Shown piece by piece: positions 60,349-64,000 of a stretch of DNA of 64,000 nucleotides (position 1 is the stretch's first letter; each line of letters opens with the position of its first letter). Origin of the DNA: Microtetraspora sp. NBRC 16547 (GTDB taxonomy: Bacteria; Actinomycetota; Actinomycetes; Streptosporangiales; Streptosporangiaceae); the NCBI RefSeq assembly GCF_030268965.1, contig NZ_BSSE01000002.1:372001-436000 (forward strand), written 5' to 3'. The notes beneath the pieces were generated by a model. That model was not told where the DNA came from, ran no database searches, and saw only the letters and a program-made list of their open reading frames with translations. Both the position numbers and the translations under genes were made by a program.

Positions 60349-61185
60349 TCAGCGGGGCCCGAACCAGTCGAGAGCGTCCTCGCCCAGGTTCCAGGCCTGC
60401 CGGAGGAAGGGCGTAGTGGAGATCGACGCGAGGATCCTGGAGTTCGCGGCGCGGACGACCTCGGCCTGATCGGTGAGCGGGCTGTCCCGGGAGAGGTCGA
60501 GCAGCCAGAGTGGCCGAAGCTCCGCCCCGCGGAGCGCCTTCGCCTCCGTCGACTCGATCCCAGCGTGCACCCAGCGGGCGCCGGCCGCCGCGAACCTTCT
60601 CATCTCCCTGCGAACCATCTCCCTGCGGCGGCCGCCGAGCGAGCTCAGCCAGGCCTCCCACCCCTCCTCGGGGACGCGCATACAGGCGTCGACGTTGAGC
60701 AGCACGGGCAGGGCCCGCACACCGTCATCCTTCAGCGCCGCCACATCGTCGCCGCCCAGGTACATCGCCACAACGGGGAGGGCGATCTCGTCCAGGGCCG
60801 CGCGCAGGCACGCCGCGGCGTCCCGTGCGCCGGCGCCGGGGGTGCGGAGCAGATGCGCCTGGTAGCCACACTGCGGCCCGGCCAGCAACCCGGCGGGGGC
60901 GGGCGCGGGCAGGCCCCGTGCCGTGAGGATCGCGGTCCAGTCGTAGAAGGAGTTGGTGACGCCGTCGACCTCGGAGACCGGCAGGGCGACCAGCCCGCCG
61001 CTGGGCAGTGCGGCGGTGAGCGCGCCGACAGGGACCGGCGACATGGCCGCACAGAAATCCAGCCAGTGACGCGACGAATAGAAATGATTGACGGTCATCG
61101 AGTCCCACGAATGTGCCGACACCCCGCCCAACGGATCGGCGAATGAGGGATCCACGAGAAAGCCCCCGACTTCACAAACCATCAT
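60349..61185 (-). CDS. FemAB/GNAT-like acyltransferase, possibly 3'-altered
   Basis: About 278 residues. The N-terminal part (HSWDSMTVNHFYSSRHWLDF, then GGLVALPV, TNSFYDWTAIL) and LGGRRREMVRREMRRFAAAG resemble the first half of peptidoglycan-type FemAB/GNAT acyltransferases found in natural-product loci. After residue 215 (LLDLSRDSPLTDQAEVVRAA, FLRQAWNLGEDALDWFGPR) the resemblance ends and the usual second acyltransferase half is absent, so a fusion or truncation is possible. ATG 61185 has GGAG nine bases before it. Convergent with the Scr1-type gene; function uncertain. Confidence 0.5.
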   Translation of the reverse strand: MMVCEVGGFLVDPSFADPLGGVSAHSWDSMTVNHFYSSRHWLDFCAAMSPVPVGALTAALPSGGLVALPVSEVDGVTNSFYDWTAILTARGLPAPAPAGLLAGPQCGYQAHLLRTPGAGARDAAACLRAALDEIALPVVAMYLGGDDVAALKDDGVRALPVLLNVDACMRVPEEGWEAWLSSLGGRRREMVRREMRRFAAAGARWVHAGIESTEAKALRGAELRPLWLLDLSRDSPLTDQAEVVRAANSRILASISTTPFLRQAWNLGEDALDWFGPR

Positions 61186-61962
61186 TCGAACCACTCCGAA
61201 CGCGTCGAGAATGCCATTTTGCCAAGAACGGTGTCAAGGCTCGCCCGGCGTCCGGCAATTCAACGGTTATCCCTACATGCAATATGGGAAATATTTGAGC
61301 AGCCCGCCATACTTGGTCCGCACACAAGGAGATACGAGTTTCGGGCGACCGAATCGAAGCCGCCGGTCGCGGCGCCAAATCGAAAACGACCGTCCACACC
61401 ACAGGCGGCCCGAACGCCGATCAGAGCCACGACCCGACTCATTAACGCAAGCTATTGACACCAAAAGTCAACCTGATAATAATCTGCACGGGTTGGCGGA
61501 GCTCGGCTCCCCAATTCATTCGCCGATTATCTCGACGGCGACGTCAACAGATCGTCGCATTCCAATCGCCTTATCGAAGATGGCGAATCTACACGTCACA
61601 TGCCTGCAGGTCTGCCGTAATCGGCCGAAGAGAGCCGACAACCCGCCGCGGTGCGCATACCGCGGGTCTTGACAGTCGCCGAGTGGGTCGCATGCATGGC
61701 CGGGCGCCGAGAGGCCGCGTTCGGCACCACCCAAGGAACCAGACACTGCAGGCCGGTCTCCCCTCGATATCACGAAAATCGTTTCCCGATCCGCCGCCGA
61801 GGTAATTTGCGACAGCCGGTCCGCCTATTTTCGGAAGAACTCTTTCTCCGGCAACGCCAAACCGAGCCGGACTTGTCGCGAAATCGAGCCTGAAAAGGCT
61901 GGCGGAGTTAATCCTGACGGCGCACCATGAACAGGGGCCCTGCGGGTGCCAGAGGAGACGGC
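61186..61962. other. A+T-richer 0.78-kb intergenic region
   Basis: No recognised gene on either strand despite several short frames. Composition is clearly lower in G+C than the surroundings (for example 61200-61300 and 61440-61600). It contains a consensus-like promoter at 61455-61482 pointing toward the FHA gene but 480 bases before it, so a non-coding RNA or a long leader is possible. Confidence 0.45.
61455..61482 (+). promoter_or_regulatory. Consensus-like promoter in the A+T-rich gap
   Basis: TTGACA (61455-61460), 16-base spacer, TAATAA (61477-61482). The -35 overlaps a TTGAC/GTCAA inverted repeat (61455-61459 / 61467-61471). No obvious gene follows within 450 bases. Confidence 0.45.
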
Positions 61963-62733
61963 ATGGCAATGTCATCAGATGATCCCCGACTGGTCGTCAT
62001 GTATCCGTCACAGCTTGCGGGGACGGTGCTTTCTGTGGGCCCCGGACGCCGGTCGCTCGGCCGAGGGCATGCCGCCGATCTACGACTCGACGACCCTCAC
62101 CTCAGTTCCATCCACGCCGCGCTGAGCCAGGCGGGTGGTCAGACCAGCGTGGAGGACCTGGGATCGCGCAACGGCACGTTGGTCAACGGCGAACCGGTGC
62201 GGCGACCGCGGGTGCTGCACGATGGCGACGTGGTCCAGTTCGGCATGGTCCGCGCGCGGTACGAGGTGCCTGGTAGCACCGGCATGATGCCGCCCGCCCG
62301 GCCCGCGCAGGAGCGCCCGATCCGCTTCGACGTCGACCGGCAGACAGGCGGCCAGATCAACAATGTGGGCCGCGACCAGTACAACCACTACTCCCAGCAG
62401 CGGGAGAGCTTCCTGCGGGAGGTCGCGGCGGCTCGCACCCGGGCGCGCCACTTGATCTGGCTGAGCGTGGTCATGTCGTTTGGCGGGGGCCTCGTCGCTG
62501 CCTGGGATTTCTCCAACACTCTCAAGAGAGCGGCCGAAGGCGAGCCGTTCGAGAGCCCCTTCAGCCCAGTCTTGATGACTTCGCTGGCCGTCGGCGTGGC
62601 GGGCAGCGTGCTCCTCTGGATCGCGTTGATCATGCACATCGTCACCGCCGCGCGCGGCAAGAAAGTGGACAGCGACCCCCGCCACGGCTGGAACGCCCCG
62701 GTCCACCGCGGACGAGTTGGAGGATGGGATTGA
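61963..62733 (+). CDS. FHA-domain membrane protein
   Basis: A 256-residue protein. The forkhead-associated domain at about 15-95 shows RRSLGRGHAADLRLDDPHLS, SIHAALSQ and DLGSRNGTLVNG, which bind phosphothreonine. A short motif INNVGRDQYNHYSQQ follows at about 140-155. Two membrane helices (LIWLSVVMSFGGGLVAAWDF and MTSLAVGVAGSVLLWIALIM) come next, then a short tail. ATG 61963 follows GGAGAC. The last ten bases overlap the next gene. Ser/Thr kinase signalling is implied by the FHA domain. Confidence 0.85.
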   Translation: MAMSSDDPRLVVMYPSQLAGTVLSVGPGRRSLGRGHAADLRLDDPHLSSIHAALSQAGGQTSVEDLGSRNGTLVNGEPVRRPRVLHDGDVVQFGMVRARYEVPGSTGMMPPARPAQERPIRFDVDRQTGGQINNVGRDQYNHYSQQRESFLREVAAARTRARHLIWLSVVMSFGGGLVAAWDFSNTLKRAAEGEPFESPFSPVLMTSLAVGVAGSVLLWIALIMHIVTAARGKKVDSDPRHGWNAPVHRGRVGGWD

Positions 62734-63101
62734 CGTTCAACATCGGCAACCAGCAAGCCGTCAACATCAACAACGTGGGCGGCGACCAGACTATCCAGGG
62801 CGGCCAGCAGGGCACGTTCCTCGGCGGGGAGCCCAGTGAGTGGGCCGCGTCGCTGGTGACCCGGCTCCATGCTCTCAGCCTGCCGTCCGAAGCGGCCGAG
62901 GCAGAGGCCGTACAGACCGAACTGAACCGCGCGCGACCCGATCGCCAGAGCATCGCCACCCGCCTGACCCGGCTGACCGAGGTACTGAGTTCGGCGGGGG
63001 CGATCGCCGCGGCGGGAGAGTCCTTGCGCGGGCCGCTGATGGCTCTGGCGGGCTGGCTGGGGGCGCTCGGAGCTCCCATCATGCGCATGCTCACGGGCTG
63101 A
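62724..63101 (+). CDS. Small protein with NNVGGDQ motif, partner of the FHA protein
   Basis: A 125-residue protein that starts MGLTFNIGNQQAVNINNVGG, DQTIQGGQQG; this glycine/asparagine-rich strand motif is shared with the FHA protein (NNVGRDQYN). Residues 36-125 form helices, ending with a hydrophobic segment (RGPLMALAGWLGALGAPIMR). It overlaps the FHA gene by ten bases, so the two are coupled. I do not recognise a named family with confidence; similar short 'V-G-D-Q' segments occur at the N-termini of proteins in actinobacterial signalling and conflict-type loci. Confidence 0.7.
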   Translation: MGLTFNIGNQQAVNINNVGGDQTIQGGQQGTFLGGEPSEWAASLVTRLHALSLPSEAAEAEAVQTELNRARPDRQSIATRLTRLTEVLSSAGAIAAAGESLRGPLMALAGWLGALGAPIMRMLTG

Positions 63102-63148
63102 GCCAGGCAGGAGGACGATCCCCCGCGCGCTGCCATCCTCCCCCAGAA

Positions 63149-63184
63149 CCGCCTCCGGGGCGGCTCTCGCCGCCCTGCAGGCGG
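63149..63184 (+). terminator. Two-tier hairpin after the FHA-partner gene
   Basis: Inner stem GGGCGGC-TCTC-GCCGCCC (63158-63175) and outer CCGCCT/AGGCGG (63149-63154 / 63179-63184), about 50 bases after the stop. Confidence 0.55.
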
Positions 63185-63236
63185 GATTGAAGATAAACGG
63201 GTCTGTCGCATAACTGACGAGGGTTGATCGGTTGGG

Positions 63237-63686
63237 GTCCACGGATGGGCCAACCGCCGCCGGCTGCTCCTCGCCCGCGAACTCCTGTCCGACCGCAGTT
63301 TTAAATGTGGAACGACCTGATCGACCACGAGCCGACCGGGCAGATCCTCACCACCTGAATCGCCAAGGAGGAGCTCCGCTCGCTGCTGGTGTGTGCCCGT
63401 CAGCAGGCTCCGCGCTCGGCGATCTCCCACCGGCTGTTCTGCTTCTACTCCTGGTGTGCGAACTCCGACATCCCCGAGCTGTCCAGGCTGGCGGAGACCA
63501 TCTCCGAGTGGTGGACCGAGACACTCGCGTTCATCACCACGGGCGTCACCAACGCCCGTACCGAAGGGGCGAATCGGCTCATCAAGAACACCACCCGCGT
63601 GGCGTTCGGCTTCCACAACCTCGACAACCAGCGCCGCCCGCGTACGGTTGGCGTGCACACATCACGTGATCAAACCAGCGACATGA
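63237..63686 (+). pseudogene. ISL3-type transposase, decayed C-terminal part
   Basis: Pieces of one ISL3-family transposase are scattered over frames: VHGWANRRRLLLARELLSDR, then after a frameshift at about 63303 MWNDLIDHEPTGQILTT, an in-frame TGA at 63356 where Trp is expected, then IAKEELRSLL, ELSRLAETISEWWTETLAFI and TTGVTNARTEGANRLIKNTT with VAFGFHNLDNQRR, and a last frameshift near 63635. The catalytic Glu region remains but the gene is dead. Confidence 0.75.
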
Positions 63687-64000
63687 GGGCGAGCATCCCC
63701 CTCAATTGATGAGCCCGGATCGGACGGGACCTGAGCACCACCAGACCACCTACGACCTGCAGCGACGCATTTCTGAACGGGTGTAGCTCGATTGCAGGGA
63801 TGGTTTGACCTGGGACGTTTATGGTCTTCTCGCCGTGGGCGGGCTCGTCCCTGCCGTAGTTGGTCGACGGCGGGGAGCTGGCCAACGCGGGTCCGACCAG
63901 ACAACCAGCCATCGCAGCGTGTCGCCGAGAACATCGGCCTCCCCTTCGAGCGCGACGCGTCCCCGGTCGGGCCTCCCTGTCCGCATTTACGCCGCATCTC
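63687..64000. other. Right-edge region, no feature recognised
   Basis: It follows the ISL3 remnant. A minus-strand frame of 80 codons (63670-63912) has no recognisable family. It may include IS end sequence that cannot be defined from one copy. Confidence 0.3.

Noticed and set aside
61455-61805. A 116-codon frame starting within the promoter-like element
   Set aside because: The composition is Arg/Pro/Ser noise, the start is inside the -35 box, and there is no ribosome site.
63670-63912. An 80-codon minus-strand frame at the right edge
   Set aside because: No family resemblance; it lies in IS-flanking DNA and is probably a chance frame.

Overview
The window is about 72% G+C by eye, almost gap-free in coding terms, with frequent GTG/TTG starts, many 4-nt stop/start overlaps and strong GGAGG ribosome sites. 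Gene families (Scr1-type HTH/DUF5753 regulator, 13E12/DUF222 HNH protein, WS/DGAT acyltransferase, M6 and M14 secreted peptidases, HRDFKP-type Ser/Thr kinase, DUF3618/phage-holin pair, DUF6193) point to a chromosomal segment of a mycelial actinomycete, most likely Streptosporangiaceae or a close relative. The family assignment is an inference from gene content only.

Layout. 1-745: left-edge IS200/IS605 element (divergent tnpB fragment and tnpA). 835-1856: intact VapB/FitA-type antitoxin with an internally deleted VapC remnant, a decayed copy of an ABM monooxygenase and its intact relative. 2062-4740: two alpha/beta hydrolases (one 5'-truncated) and a beta-lactamase-fold serine hydrolase. 4955-10185: secreted M14 carboxypeptidase, PlsC acyltransferase, and a TPP enzyme translationally coupled to a 53-residue cyclase fossil. 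10480-12553: dhaKLM, the PTS-dependent dihydroxyacetone kinase. 12647-18738: MarR regulator, NTF2-like protein, thioredoxin-fold protein, a membrane protein/winged-helix operon with a palindromic operator, an A+T-rich lipoprotein-like gene, another lipoprotein and a DUF6193 fragment. 18870-25704: aldo/keto reductase, PolX, sulfite-oxidase-type molybdoenzyme, WS/DGAT and a TetR regulator.

25881-31973 is a coherent transport/regulation block on the minus strand: a LytS-type kinase, a LytTR regulator, a DUF485 subunit and SSS symporter, then a second DUF485/SSS (ActP-like) pair with a candidate Crp site in front of it. 31984-33310 holds a HIT hydrolase and a holin-like/DUF3618 pair. 33525-37216 is the strangest part: a 13E12/HNH endonuclease gene bracketed by about 150-bp inverted repeats, with a 45-bp tandem array at one end. 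It is followed by an IS5-type transposase fragment and a SpoIIE-type phosphatase.

39910-45493: a SWI2/SNF2 ATPase whose Walker A motif is interrupted by a 463-residue intein, then a SWIM zinc-finger protein. 45512-52836: lipid kinase, secreted M6 peptidase, FAD-linked oxidase, membrane Ser/Thr kinase. 52906-59207: a tightly coupled acyl-CoA carboxylase (beta, alpha), enoyl-CoA hydratase and AtuA-type protein operon, suggesting degradation of branched or isoprenoid acyl-CoAs. 59467-64000: Scr1-type regulator, an acyltransferase-like gene, a 0.8-kb A+T-richer gap, an FHA membrane protein overlapping a small partner that shares its 'NNVGxDQ' motif, and a decayed ISL3 transposase.

A recurring theme is gene decay: at least eight remnants are visible, and two (VapC, cyclase) look like precise in-frame internal deletions that join an N-terminus to a C-terminus.
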